From a bacterium (GTDB lineage: Bacteria; JAHJDO01): a stretch of DNA of 46,603 bases. The position numbers were made by a program, and so were the translations under genes. The notes beneath the pieces are model-generated. The model had not been told where the DNA came from. It saw only the letters and a list, made by a program, of their open reading frames with translations, and did no database searches. Positions 1 to 8,651 of this stretch are shown here, piece by piece; the stretch's first letter is position 1, and every line of letters starts with the position of its first letter. The stretch lies in assembly GCA_018812485.1 (NCBI GenBank), contig JAHJDO010000011.1, forward strand, positions 1-46,603, given 5' to 3'.

Positions 1-62
1 ATTAAAAAATTAAAAAATTAAGATTTGATTAAAAATTGAAAACTCAAAATTAAGAATTGTTT
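1..62. repeat. AT-rich dispersed repeat (AAAATTAAAAATT family), copy 1
   Basis: Low-complexity stretch of AATTAAAAATT-like units next to the hicA stop. The core TTGAAAACTCAAAATTAAGA recurs at about 698-720 on the far side of hicBA, so the toxin-antitoxin pair sits between two direct copies. Related stretches occur at 6626-6683, 7024-7086, 30655-30714, 33570-33600 and 34857-34890. It has no coding potential here. Confidence 0.7.
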
Positions 63-290
63 TTATTTGATTAGCTTGATGAATTCTTCTGCAGTCAGTC
101 CAGCTTGTCTGATTATTGCTCTCAAGGTTCCCTTGGCAATTTCTTTATGATTGGGAACTGTCAATCTTCTGTATGGAAAAACATTTCTTCTAAGTATCAT
201 ATGGCTGCCCGTTTGATGATCCAGCTCGTAACCAATCTTCGAAAAAGCCTTTGTAACATCCTTGCCTGATACCACAGGTAACCTGCTCAT
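63..290 (-). CDS. hicA: HicA-family mRNA interferase toxin
   Basis: A 75-residue protein of the HicA/YcfA family, whose members are small double-stranded-RNA-binding-fold ribonucleases that cleave mRNA when free of HicB. It shows the usual pattern: an N-terminal helix (VSGKDVTKAFSKIGYEL), the strand GSHMILRR with candidate catalytic His30, then VPNHKEIAKGTLRAIIRQAG. The length is typical. Its start overlaps the hicB stop by four bases, so the two are translationally coupled. The order is antitoxin first, toxin second. Flanking AT-rich repeats suggest the pair arrived as a module. The family assignment is firm; that it is active as a toxin is inferred. Confidence 0.93.
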   Translation of the reverse strand: MSRLPVVSGKDVTKAFSKIGYELDHQTGSHMILRRNVFPYRRLTVPNHKEIAKGTLRAIIRQAGLTAEEFIKLIK

Positions 291-499
291 ATAGCAACCT
301 CAACTATCTCTTCTGTAATCCCAAGCGGAACAGGTTCTCCATGTTTTTTTAAACTCTCAAGATATCCTTTAATAGCATCCTTTATGTTTTCTTCGGCTTT
401 TTCTCTTGAGCTGCCTTGAGAAATGCATCCAGGCAGACTTGGACATTCAGCCACAAAAACTCCGTCTTCATCCTGCTCTATATGGACTATATATTTCAT
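287..499 (-). CDS. hicB: HicB-family antitoxin, short form without DNA-binding domain
   Basis: The partner antitoxin of HicA. The chosen start encodes 70 residues beginning MKYIVHIEQDEDG; an upstream ATG at 526 would add nine residues, but a clear SD (AGGAG, 508-512) lies 8 nt before the 499 start. The protein holds the partly degraded RNase H-like HicB fold (VFVAECPSLPGCISQG, then EKAEENIKDAIKGYLESL). It ends soon after this (GITEEIVEVAI), with no helix-turn-helix or ribbon-helix-helix extension such as longer HicB proteins use for autorepression. It should bind and block HicA, but how the operon is repressed is unclear. An extended -10 box lies about 30 nt upstream. Confidence 0.92.
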   Translation of the reverse strand: MKYIVHIEQDEDGVFVAECPSLPGCISQGSSREKAEENIKDAIKGYLESLKKHGEPVPLGITEEIVEVAI

Positions 500-530
500 A
501 GAATTCACTCCTTTTCTTAATTTCATCTTA

Positions 531-539
531 ATTATAACA
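531..539 (-). promoter_or_regulatory. Candidate extended -10 promoter for hicBA
   Basis: On the minus strand the sequence reads TGTTATAAT, an extended -10 (TGn followed by the consensus TATAAT). It lies about 32 nt before the hicB ATG. No good -35 is visible, as the upstream DNA is an AT-rich repeat, which fits an extended -10 type. Assigned by motif only. Confidence 0.45.
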
Positions 540-570
540 TAAAACTTAATTTTTAATTACTAATTTTATA

Positions 571-673
571 ATCTCTAAGTGTCTGCTCGGCATATGTCTT
601 GCCTCCGCAGCAAACACTCTCCTGTCTCCCTTACGACGCACTGGAGCTGGCAGGCTCAACATACACCTCGCAT
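571..673. other. GC-richer intergenic island of unknown nature
   Basis: Between the hicBA promoter region and an AT-rich repeat lies about 100 nt of clearly higher GC than the flanks. On the minus strand it can be read as a short open segment (…RRVFAAEARHMPSRHLEI), but there is no plausible start codon with an SD. I do not recognise it as an RNA gene. It may be a remnant of a gene end or another repeat family. Confidence 0.35.
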
Positions 674-731
674 TCATAATTAAAGAATTAAGACTTGATT
701 GAAAACTCAAAATTAAGAATTTAAAATTGTC
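674..731. repeat. AT-rich dispersed repeat, copy 2
   Basis: Begins CATAATTAAAG and contains TTGAAAACTCAAAATTAAGA, matching the copy at the start of the window. The CATAATTAAAG edge also occurs at the start of the four-helix-bundle gene (about 7029). It lies directly downstream of the stop of the large LamG gene. Confidence 0.65.
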
Positions 732-735
732 TTTT

Positions 736-3700
736 CTATTCGCTTTCTTCTCTCCAGTACTTCACAGGATCGCTTGGAGGAGCAACGGCTGAAGGATGAG
801 CAGGATCTTCGATTGTGAATGTAACTGAGGCAGGGGTTTGGTCTGTATCTGATGCGAGGCCAGTTACAGGGTCACCGCCACTATTTGCGGCTCGCACTCT
901 AAAAGTATGATTGCCATATCCTAAAGAAGAAATCGTTACTGTGCCTGTAGTATTGTTCGTCCATGCACTTCCATCAATACTGTAAGCAAACGTGTATGAC
1001 GGTGTTCCTCCCTCTCCTTTAAATTTAAATGTTGCGCTATATGTACTTGTAGGGCTTGTTATAATCCCCGACGGCCCTGAATATATGATTGTGTTGGGGA
1101 CAGGAGTAAGGCACTGGAAATAATACACTGCGCTGTCTGCTTCGCTGCATTCGTTAAGCGCTTCATCCTTTGCCATGACAAAACACCTGTACCAATTTTG
1201 AGTAGCGGTAGTACTTAAATCTGTAAATATTGCTGAGCCCTCATCTGATGTTGGGGACCACGGCTGATAAGAGGTCCATGATCTGTAACTGGGGGCAACA
1301 CTAGCGGGGTCAGCTTTGGTGGGTCCCTGCTGCAGCATTGTCTTGAATGCAGAGAGCAGCGGGCTGTCATTAGCAGAATTATCATCAAACTCAAAGCTTG
1401 CGGATGTTGAGTAATTCGCTTCCCTTGGACCCGCTGTGATTCTTGGGTCTGGCGCTAATAAGTCAACATTAATGTAATATCCTTTACCTGTAGTAGAACA
1501 GCCCGAAGTTTGAGTTGCGTAATAGGTGGCTGCTCTGTGCGAATAACCCCAGTTGCCAGCTTTGTCTTTTTGCGCAAGCTGAATTAGAACATTCTCTCCT
1601 TTAGTAGCATAGTCGCTTGCGCCTGGATCAAGACTGGCAACTGAATAGCGATAATTGTCTGCGCCTGTACCACTATTATCTGCGGTTTTTGCCTCAGCAG
1701 GAGCATCTTTTATAACTATGTATCTATCTGTCCATATATTCGTATCAGCAAATGCCCATTCTGCTATATCAGCGCTTATGTTTGTTTCTGAAGCTGACGC
1801 ATTCCACGTGTTTCCACCGTCTAATGAATACCTATACCTTATGCTTGAGTCAGTTTCATCCAGATCTGAACAGTCAGTTGTTCTGCCTGATGCTTGATTC
1901 TGGTCAACAACCTTTACCCTTATGCCTGAATCATGCGTAACGCTGTCAATATTAAACCAGACATATTCGGAATTCGTATTATAAGAGGTATATGCCGTAG
2001 CGTTTTCAGGATAACTTATAACACTCTTTACACCCACATTTGTCCATAACGTATTTGTCCCACTGTTTGCGCAGGTAAGATAATCGTATCCTGATAACGA
2101 TGCTGTTCCGTCCACTCCCCCTGTAGTATTTGCAGAACCGGGCGGTGTAATATCTCTCATCATATATATTATTGCCGTGTCGCGCCTGTCATTATCATCA
2201 TTGGGCTGGAAATTTGTTGGATCCGGTTCTGTGCCATCGGAGGATACAGCCCTTGACTGCAGGATATATCCTCCCTCTGTTGCAAAATCCGTTGCAAGAT
2301 TTGTGGTTGAATATGTGAGTTCCCATGTTATAGTGTCTCCGCTTACCGCTCCGTAACCGCTTTCATACTGCCTCCAGTCGCTCCAATCATAATCATCTAT
2401 ATCCTCAGGCCACTCGTCTGGATAGTTGACAGCGGTTGTCTTTCTTATACCGAGTCTGAGGTCTACTCTCGAAGCTGTTGTCGGAGTAGCTACATTGACT
2501 GTTATAGCGCCATTAGGAACGCCTATATTATCGCCCTGGTTATCATAATTCTCTAGGTTGTAGCACCAAACTGTGTCTGCGCCGTCTATATCCGTATAAT
2601 TAAACTCAGCTGGTGTTATGCTAGTATCTCTTGGAGTAAGAGTTGAATATGTATACCTGTCCTGAATAATCCTGCTCCATATACTGTCATCGCTTGTTGT
2701 GTCCTCATATGTCAGTCTGACCCAGTAGAGATACGGAGTGGTGTCTCTACACACATTATCCGTAAGTGTCGCTTCGTAGCGGCAGTAGCGGTCTATTGGA
2801 AAAACCTTGAAGTCGTCAAAGCGAGCCTCCGCGTTATCAATTGTAGTACTTGCTATTAACCCTGCGTAGCCCTTGTAAGTATAAACCAAAGATGTAGAAG
2901 AAGGATATGTAATATAAATTTTATCCCCCATATACACTCTGATTCTACTTCCGTCATACTGAGCTTTGAGCGTGTACCATGTGTCTGCATTTAAGGTGTA
3001 GGTATAAGTTTTAAGAGGGGCTGCAGTAGTAACGCCGTTTGTATCCATAGCGTATAATCCGATCTGCTCTGCAGCCTCATCCAGCAGAGCTGCATAGCCG
3101 TTATTGCTTCCGGTACGGTTATAGTTCAAAATAATTCCTGCTTGACTGCCAGCTTTTAACTTTACCTTTGCCTCTACCTGATAATTATACCAGTTTGTAT
3201 TATTCGCCTGTATTATTCCCGTATCGCCTGATGTTAAGCCTGTTATCTTCAATGCCCCGGTATCTGAGATAGTATTATCTATAAGCCATGTCCCTGTTCC
3301 ATAGTCCTGCCAATAGCCTCCCATTCCCACATCTCCATCATTAAAATTATCCTTATAAAGGACAATCTCGTCCTCATCCGCATTCTTGTAATACGGCGAC
3401 CATCGCGACCAGCCACGCGCATCCATGGCAATTTGAGTAGATGAGCGGGCATAGTTGTAGATTGCAACTTCGTCTATAAGGCCTTTCCATGCATACGTCT
3501 GACCTGCTGAAGCATCGAAATGGCCAATACATGCTACACGTGTTCCTGCTGTAAATCCTAATGCCCGATCATTCTTTTCTGCCCCATCAACATATATTCT
3601 ATGAGTGGTTCCATCATTCGTTACAACTATAAAATGCCAGTCTGTATCTACGGTAACTCCGCTATCCAACCATGCACCAGTTGTTCCATTATGGGTATAA

Positions 3701-6573
3701 CTTTGCCATTTGTCAGAATATATTACAATATTCAAACCAGTACCAGCCGCTGAGCCTCTGTGAATGGTTACGATTCTTGCATCTGGATTAGCTGCAGCAT
3801 ATGAAGCATCTGCTTTGACCCAAGCAGCTAATGTAATGCCAGAGTCAGAAGCCAGCACATTAGAAGCTGGCAACTGGATATAATCGTCTGTTCCGTCAAA
3901 CTCTACGCATTTCCCGAACATCCCCCATTGATACCAAGCAGGTTCTCCTGTGCCTTTAAAGTCTCCATCATTTCCATATACTGACGAATCATAGGCAACT
4001 ACTGATGTAGAACTGTTCTCCAGATTATCAAAATGCCACAGGCCTATCGGGCTGTCAGCGCCGGTTCCGTCAAGAATGCTTGATGTTGTCTGCGTCCTGA
4101 GCCGCGTCTGCGTTCCCCGCGCGTCCTGCCAGATCTCCTCAGCTGTTTTTGCGCGGCTGTAGATGGCGACTTCGTCAATTGCGCCGTCAAAAAATGAGCT
4201 ATGACCTACACTGCAACCTATTCGGCATTTACCAGTAGTAGCACCAATAATTATATCTTGAGACTCCTTGAATTCACCATTAATATATAAATAATCTTTA
4301 TCTGTTTCTCCACCTACATGAACAACAGCAACATGATACCATTGATTTACAGACGGAAATTTATATGTAGAATTTATTATTGGAGCACTATATGCTGAGT
4401 GAAATATTCCAGAATTTCTTACTCCAATGGCGGATTGTTCTCCAACCGCATTATTACCTATCGCAACAATGTAACGATAAGCAGTACCTGTTATTGATGC
4501 TGGATAAATCCAAGCCTCAAAAGTATGGTCTCCATCTCCTACATTAAAAACACTATTAGTCCCGCAATCAACATAATCATTCGTTCCATCAAAACTCAAC
4601 GCGCTCTGAAACACTGCTGAATCCTCCGACGCATCTCCCCACACACAGCCGTGAACAATGCCTGTATTGCTGTTTGTGGATTCATCATATACCGTAGAAT
4701 CATCAGCGCTTGTCCCGCCTGTTAAATTTTCTCCTTCATCAAAGTGCCATAGACCTACCAATCCTGTTGCCTCATCCTTTCTCAGGCGAGAATCTCCTCT
4801 TTCATATGGATTAGTTAAAGTGCTAGGGTCATTCCATTCTATTGTTTTCCACACAACAGGCGAATCCGCGTCAAATGTGGAGGAAAGCAGCACACCTCTG
4901 GGAGCATTATCTCCCAGACTCTGTATTATTGATGTATCTGCATGTGCGGCTATTTCATCCGCGCTCAGAGCGTGATCATAAATTTTGACTTCGTCAATGG
5001 CGCCGTCGAAATATCTATATTCTTGATTATCTTTGCCTATAACGGTATTGCCATTACTATCACCAACATCGACACTGCTTGTTCCTGATGCAGTAAAAAT
5101 TCCATTAATATATCCATCAACATCCGTTCCGTCTCTTGTTACAGCTATATGAACCCATTCACTCGCTGGAATATTACCAGAATTTATCTCCGTAACATTA
5201 TCTAATCTTACATATAATGCCCCGTTATGCGCAGAAATCCATAAATCCTGAGAAAAGGCACTTTGCCCGTTGTGGAAAATGCTTTGATAAGAATTGAGTT
5301 CATTTTGATAAACCCACGCCTCCACAGTAAAATCGCCAGTGCCAAAATCTAAACTACTCCCACTCTCGCAATCAACATAATTATCTATACCATTAAAGTC
5401 CAAAGCTTTTCCAAATACTCCATCAACCCATGTATAAGTAGGAGGCACAGAATATAAAGAGAAGTCATCAACTACCATGCTATGGGTGGGTTTGCCACTA
5501 TTTAGCAGCATTATAACCCTGGCATATTTGGTTCCTGACCACCACTGAGTAACAGGGGAAATTCCAGAAACAAGCTCTCCTGTGATTGTTCCGCTATACT
5601 CTGTCCATACACCGGTATCGACATCAGCGTTAGAGGCAGCATTATATATATATGTACTGCCTGCTTTATGTTCTCTAACTTTAGTTCCTGCTGAATAGGA
5701 TTGTCCACAAGTCGTATTGAACTCAACCTCCCAATAGATGCCCATATCTTCGACTCTGGTAATATTGTAATTGCTCACATTTCTATTCGGTAAATCGTTA
5801 TAACTTCCGGAATCATCAACATCAAAAGCCACACAAGCATAGATGTAAACCCCCCAATTGGTTCCATCTACAATCTTAATTATCGTAGAGTCCGTACCAC
5901 AAGCTTCATATAACGTGGTCTCCGTTCCGGCAGCATACGGTAAAACATGCTGCGGTCCGATCTGAACTTTATTTTCATCATAAGGAATATAGCCGAGATA
6001 CAATTTGCCTACGCTTCCATCTCCGCCATACGCTTTAGCCCAGCCTGAAAGATAATATGTTTTATTTGTTGTATCTATTTCAATATAATCAATACCTAAG
6101 GCAGAGCCGGTAAGGTCGTGATAAAAAGCATAAGTACCCGAATGTGTAGTATCAGCAGTAACTCCATCAAAGCCACTCCAATGGTCAGTTGTGCCTTCTT
6201 CAGCTCCTCTATTTTCAAGTAGCTCTCCAGTACCATAAAGTGCTCCATCATTATCATATGAACTCAAATCATAAATATTGGTATCTCCATCTATGTTAAA
6301 ACCCCAGAAAGCAACAAGCCCTGTATCTGTCATGGAAACAGCGCCTGCGGGATTATCGCCTACAACATTAACCCCTGTATCATATCGGGTTGTCTCACAC
6401 CAGAAAAACTGCGAATCCCCGCCTGACCAGTCTGTCTGGGTCCACGAGAAACACACAGTGGGGAAAGAGAGTATTAAGATAGACAACAGACCGATTAGAC
6501 CACAGACCATGGACCATAGACCACGGTCTGTTACTGTTGTCTGTCGTCTGCCGTCTGTTTTTTTATTTCTCAT
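736..6573 (-). CDS. Very large secreted LamG-domain/carbohydrate-binding protein
   Basis: A 1945-residue exported protein. The N-terminus has a signal peptide (hydrophobic IGLLSILILSFPTVCFS) whose first part is encoded by a dispersed heptamer repeat. There are three concanavalin-like LamG units marked by GLVAFWGF/GLVGLWHF/PIGLWHF openings, (F/V)DGTNDYVDC-type cores and GAIDEVKIY-type endings. The first unit is split: after GALYGTG comes a roughly 270-residue CBM4/9-like block (ENRGAEEGTTDHWSGFDG onward) before LamG resumes at VFGKALDFNG. A further jelly-roll domain resembling DUF1080 follows (FNDGDVGMGGYWQDYGTG), then Ig/fibronectin-like repeats to the end. I see no catalytic motif and no sorting anchor. 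It probably binds or displays glycans at the cell surface. Function inferred from domains only. Confidence 0.8.
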   Translation of the reverse strand: MRNKKTDGRRQTTVTDRGLWSMVCGLIGLLSILILSFPTVCFSWTQTDWSGGDSQFFWCETTRYDTGVNVVGDNPAGAVSMTDTGLVAFWGFNIDGDTNIYDLSSYDNDGALYGTGELLENRGAEEGTTDHWSGFDGVTADTTHSGTYAFYHDLTGSALGIDYIEIDTTNKTYYLSGWAKAYGGDGSVGKLYLGYIPYDENKVQIGPQHVLPYAAGTETTLYEACGTDSTIIKIVDGTNWGVYIYACVAFDVDDSGSYNDLPNRNVSNYNITRVEDMGIYWEVEFNTTCGQSYSAGTKVREHKAGSTYIYNAASNADVDTGVWTEYSGTITGELVSGISPVTQWWSGTKYARVIMLLNSGKPTHSMVVDDFSLYSVPPTYTWVDGVFGKALDFNGIDNYVDCESGSSLDFGTGDFTVEAWVYQNELNSYQSIFHNGQSAFSQDLWISAHNGALYVRLDNVTEINSGNIPASEWVHIAVTRDGTDVDGYINGIFTASGTSSVDVGDSNGNTVIGKDNQEYRYFDGAIDEVKIYDHALSADEIAAHADTSIIQSLGDNAPRGVLLSSTFDADSPVVWKTIEWNDPSTLTNPYERGDSRLRKDEATGLVGLWHFDEGENLTGGTSADDSTVYDESTNSNTGIVHGCVWGDASEDSAVFQSALSFDGTNDYVDCGTNSVFNVGDGDHTFEAWIYPASITGTAYRYIVAIGNNAVGEQSAIGVRNSGIFHSAYSAPIINSTYKFPSVNQWYHVAVVHVGGETDKDYLYINGEFKESQDIIIGATTGKCRIGCSVGHSSFFDGAIDEVAIYSRAKTAEEIWQDARGTQTRLRTQTTSSILDGTGADSPIGLWHFDNLENSSTSVVAYDSSVYGNDGDFKGTGEPAWYQWGMFGKCVEFDGTDDYIQLPASNVLASDSGITLAAWVKADASYAAANPDARIVTIHRGSAAGTGLNIVIYSDKWQSYTHNGTTGAWLDSGVTVDTDWHFIVVTNDGTTHRIYVDGAEKNDRALGFTAGTRVACIGHFDASAGQTYAWKGLIDEVAIYNYARSSTQIAMDARGWSRWSPYYKNADEDEIVLYKDNFNDGDVGMGGYWQDYGTGTWLIDNTISDTGALKITGLTSGDTGIIQANNTNWYNYQVEAKVKLKAGSQAGIILNYNRTGSNNGYAALLDEAAEQIGLYAMDTNGVTTAAPLKTYTYTLNADTWYTLKAQYDGSRIRVYMGDKIYITYPSSTSLVYTYKGYAGLIASTTIDNAEARFDDFKVFPIDRYCRYEATLTDNVCRDTTPYLYWVRLTYEDTTSDDSIWSRIIQDRYTYSTLTPRDTSITPAEFNYTDIDGADTVWCYNLENYDNQGDNIGVPNGAITVNVATPTTASRVDLRLGIRKTTAVNYPDEWPEDIDDYDWSDWRQYESGYGAVSGDTITWELTYSTTNLATDFATEGGYILQSRAVSSDGTEPDPTNFQPNDDNDRRDTAIIYMMRDITPPGSANTTGGVDGTASLSGYDYLTCANSGTNTLWTNVGVKSVISYPENATAYTSYNTNSEYVWFNIDSVTHDSGIRVKVVDQNQASGRTTDCSDLDETDSSIRYRYSLDGGNTWNASASETNISADIAEWAFADTNIWTDRYIVIKDAPAEAKTADNSGTGADNYRYSVASLDPGASDYATKGENVLIQLAQKDKAGNWGYSHRAATYYATQTSGCSTTGKGYYINVDLLAPDPRITAGPREANYSTSASFEFDDNSANDSPLLSAFKTMLQQGPTKADPASVAPSYRSWTSYQPWSPTSDEGSAIFTDLSTTATQNWYRCFVMAKDEALNECSEADSAVYYFQCLTPVPNTIIYSGPSGIITSPTSTYSATFKFKGEGGTPSYTFAYSIDGSAWTNNTTGTVTISSLGYGNHTFRVRAANSGGDPVTGLASDTDQTPASVTFTIEDPAHPSAVAPPSDPVKYWREESE
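6481..6562 (-). repeat. Heptamer-based inverted element, copy 1 (codes N-terminus of LamG protein)
   Basis: On the plus strand, RGACCAY heptamers (GACCACAGACCATGGACCAT…) are followed by GTCTGYC heptamers (GTCTGTCGTCTGCCGTCTG), so the two arms can fold on each other. Read on the minus strand it encodes roughly residues 4-31 of the LamG protein (DGRRQTTVTDRGLWSMVCGL). It closely matches the copy that starts lpxK and shares one arm with the copy inside nfnB. Confidence 0.85.
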
Positions 6574-6625
6574 TATTTATTCCCCAACACATAAACAAGC
6601 AATTTTCATGCCAAAACGCTAGACA

Positions 6626-6683
6626 TAAATTCTTAATTTTCAATTACTAATTTCCAATCAATTACTAATTTCAGAATTTCTAA
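6626..6683. repeat. AT-rich dispersed repeat, copy 3
   Basis: TTAATTTTCAATTACTAATTTCC-like units between the LamG gene start and the stop of the four-helix-bundle gene. It is similar to the stretch at 30655-30714. With 7024-7086 it brackets the small gene. Confidence 0.6.
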
Positions 6684-7031
6684 TTATTTCTTATTCATGG
6701 TTGAGATAATCTTTGAAAATATTAATGTTAACTCTTGGGCCTCTTTCCATAATTTTCTTGTATCTTCTTTAACCTCATCGCAAGCTTTTGTCAGCATTCT
6801 TAGCCAATACTTTGTCTCTTGAATTTCTTTTTTGCAGATATGGATTTTATTTTTAAAATCTTTCTTTGAACTTGCACCTGTTGCCTCGCAGTAATTTGCT
6901 CCCGGACTTGTGCCTGCCCTTATCAATTGAGAGATAATAGGCAAGGTTACTGTATTTTGGGGCACTTTCTTGGCAAGGACAATAATATCTTCACCAAACT
7001 TTGCTGTTCTCTCTTCTAAATCGTAATTCAT
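6684..7031 (-). CDS. Four-helix-bundle protein (S23 / 23S rRNA intervening-sequence family)
   Basis: A 115-residue all-helical protein matching the four-helix-bundle family first found in 23S rRNA intervening sequences (TIGR02436-like). Diagnostic blocks are IRAGTSPGANYCEATGASS, KKDFKNKIHICKKEIQETKYWL and the C-terminal LIFSKIISTMNK. Members form pentameric bundles; the role is unknown, though the related Avd protein binds reverse transcriptase in diversity-generating retroelements. No reverse transcriptase is present here. AT-rich repeats lie on both sides, and its start codon is within one of them. It looks like a small mobile cargo cassette. Confidence 0.9.
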   Translation of the reverse strand: MNYDLEERTAKFGEDIIVLAKKVPQNTVTLPIISQLIRAGTSPGANYCEATGASSKKDFKNKIHICKKEIQETKYWLRMLTKACDEVKEDTRKLWKEAQELTLIFSKIISTMNKK

Positions 7032-7086
7032 AATTAAAGCATTAAAAAATTGATTAAAAATTTAAAATTAGAAATTGAAAATTGTC
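7024..7086. repeat. AT-rich dispersed repeat, copy 4
   Basis: CATAATTAAAGCATTAAAAA followed by TTAAAATTAGAAATTG-like units. It overlaps the start codon of the four-helix-bundle gene and runs to the stop of the sugar transferase gene. The CATAATTAAAG edge is shared with the copy at 674. Confidence 0.6.
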
Positions 7087-7089
7087 CCA

Positions 7090-8511
7090 TCAGTATGCAT
7101 GTTTATGAAAGCAGAACTCCAGAATTGTTCTTACAAGGATTTTCAGGTCAAAGGCTATAGACCAGTTCTCAATATAATACAGGTCGTATTTGGTTCTTTC
7201 TGCAATTGATGTATTGCCCCTCAGCCCGTTTACCTGCGCCCATCCTGTTATGCCCGGTTTTATCCTGTGCCTTGACATATACCCCAGTATATCATTCTTA
7301 AACTGCTCTACAAAGAATAGTCTCTCCGGTCTCGGGCCAATAAGACTCATATTTCCCCTGATTATATTTAAAAGCTGTGGAAGTTCATCAAAGCTCATCT
7401 TTCGCATGAACGAGCCAACTTTAGTCCGTCTCGGATCTTTTTCCTGCGCCCATACGGGGCCAGAATGTTCTTCTGCATCCATGCGCATTGACCGAAATTT
7501 ATACATAGTAAAAATCTTATTGTCCTGACCGACTCTCTCTTGCTTGTACAAGACAGGACCCCTTGAATTCAGCTTTATAGCTATTAAAAGAGCTAATAAT
7601 AAGGGGGAAAGTATGATCAGCAGTACAGCGGACAATATCAGGTCAAATGCTCTTTTCAGGAAAAGATTGAAACCCTGAAGAGGGGACTCCTTAAGCCCTA
7701 TTACAGGTATGCCGTCTATGTCAGCCACATTTACTTTGCTTGTTACAATTTCATACAGACCCGGTACAATGGTGAAATCTACGTTTAGCTCAGTGCATTT
7801 TAATATGATGTCTAAAGTGTCTTTGTTTGACACATTAGGTGATGCAAAGATGATTTTATCAATTTTTTTTTCTCTCGCTATTTCAGGGATTTCGGAGATT
7901 CTTCCTAGAATTTCTGGTCCCAGATTTTCTGGATTATTTTTGCTTTCTGAAGAAGCAATTTCCTTATCTGAAATATACCCGATTATTTTGTAGCCCAGCG
8001 CAATATGTTTCTGGATTTTAGACGCTATTGCTTTTGCGGTTTCGTCTGTGCCGACAATAATTACATTTCTAATGCCAAAGCCTCTCTTTATAGCTGTTAC
8101 TTGTATTTTCCTAATCACAACGCCCATAAGCGTAATACACAGGAAATTAAGTCCGGAAGAATACGCAAATGTTAATCTGGAATAAGAGAACTGGCGGTAC
8201 AGGAAGGTTATAGCCATTAAAACCAGAGTGGCAAACAAGACTGCTTTAAAGATGAGGTACACTTTATCAATCGGTGAAATGAAAGAATTCCTCTGTTTAT
8301 ACAATCCGTGATATGAAAGAGATATCAGCCAGATAGGGATTACAATTATCAGCAGTTTTAGATAAGGATGGAAAGCAGGAATGTATTCTGCAGGAACCTT
8401 GTGTATGTAAAAGCGGATATAATAAGCTAATAAGAAGGATACTGCAGTCATTAGGGTATCTGAAATCACAGAGAGTATTATAAATGGAGACTGTTTTGGA
8501 TTTTTAACCAT
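7090..8511 (-). CDS. Polyprenyl-phosphate sugar phosphotransferase (WcaJ/WbaP type)
   Basis: A 473-residue initiating transferase that moves a sugar-1-phosphate from a nucleotide sugar to undecaprenyl phosphate, the first step of an exopolysaccharide or O-antigen repeat. The N-terminal half has about four to five membrane helices, then a nucleotide-binding-like soluble domain (IVGTDETAKAIASKI). The C-terminal bacterial sugar transferase domain starts at KRAFDLILSAVLLII and keeps GPVLYKQERVG, FTMYKFRSMR, PRRTKVGSFMRK, SFDELPQLLNI, GPRPER and GWAQVNGLRG. The full architecture and length match the family. It is last in the polysaccharide operon. Its ATG follows directly on a dispersed repeat whose end (GAAGG) may act as the SD. 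The exact sugar is not readable from sequence. Confidence 0.93.
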   Translation of the reverse strand: MVKNPKQSPFIILSVISDTLMTAVSFLLAYYIRFYIHKVPAEYIPAFHPYLKLLIIVIPIWLISLSYHGLYKQRNSFISPIDKVYLIFKAVLFATLVLMAITFLYRQFSYSRLTFAYSSGLNFLCITLMGVVIRKIQVTAIKRGFGIRNVIIVGTDETAKAIASKIQKHIALGYKIIGYISDKEIASSESKNNPENLGPEILGRISEIPEIAREKKIDKIIFASPNVSNKDTLDIILKCTELNVDFTIVPGLYEIVTSKVNVADIDGIPVIGLKESPLQGFNLFLKRAFDLILSAVLLIILSPLLLALLIAIKLNSRGPVLYKQERVGQDNKIFTMYKFRSMRMDAEEHSGPVWAQEKDPRRTKVGSFMRKMSFDELPQLLNIIRGNMSLIGPRPERLFFVEQFKNDILGYMSRHRIKPGITGWAQVNGLRGNTSIAERTKYDLYYIENWSIAFDLKILVRTILEFCFHKHAY

Positions 8512-8651
8512 CCTTCGAAATCCGAAATCCGAATATCGAAATCCTAAACAAATCCGAAATCCGAATTTTCAAAATCCTAAACATTGTTTTGATCATTTGT
8601 GTTTTGGTTATTTGATATTGTTTCGTATTTCGTGCTTCGTGCTTCGAATTT
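8512..8651 (-). repeat. Long imperfect-hairpin repeat (TTCGAAGCACGAA family), copy E
   Basis: On the minus strand it starts TTCGAAGCACGAAGCACGAA, has a palindromic centre (CAAAACAATGTTT) and ends ATATTCGGATTTCG. It is the only copy on the minus strand here, as are its neighbouring genes. The first half is translated as the last roughly 22 residues of the upstream GT4. The end abuts the start codon of the sugar transferase gene. Other copies are at 13771, 16126, 18353 and 24326. Confidence 0.85.

Noticed and set aside
571-673. Fragment of an RNA gene in the GC-richer island
   Set aside because: No cloverleaf or known RNA motif could be folded by eye.
6684-7031. Possible diversity-generating retroelement (Avd-like four-helix-bundle protein beside a giant LamG protein)
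   Set aside because: No reverse transcriptase and no template/variable repeat pair with adenine-specific changes was seen in the window.
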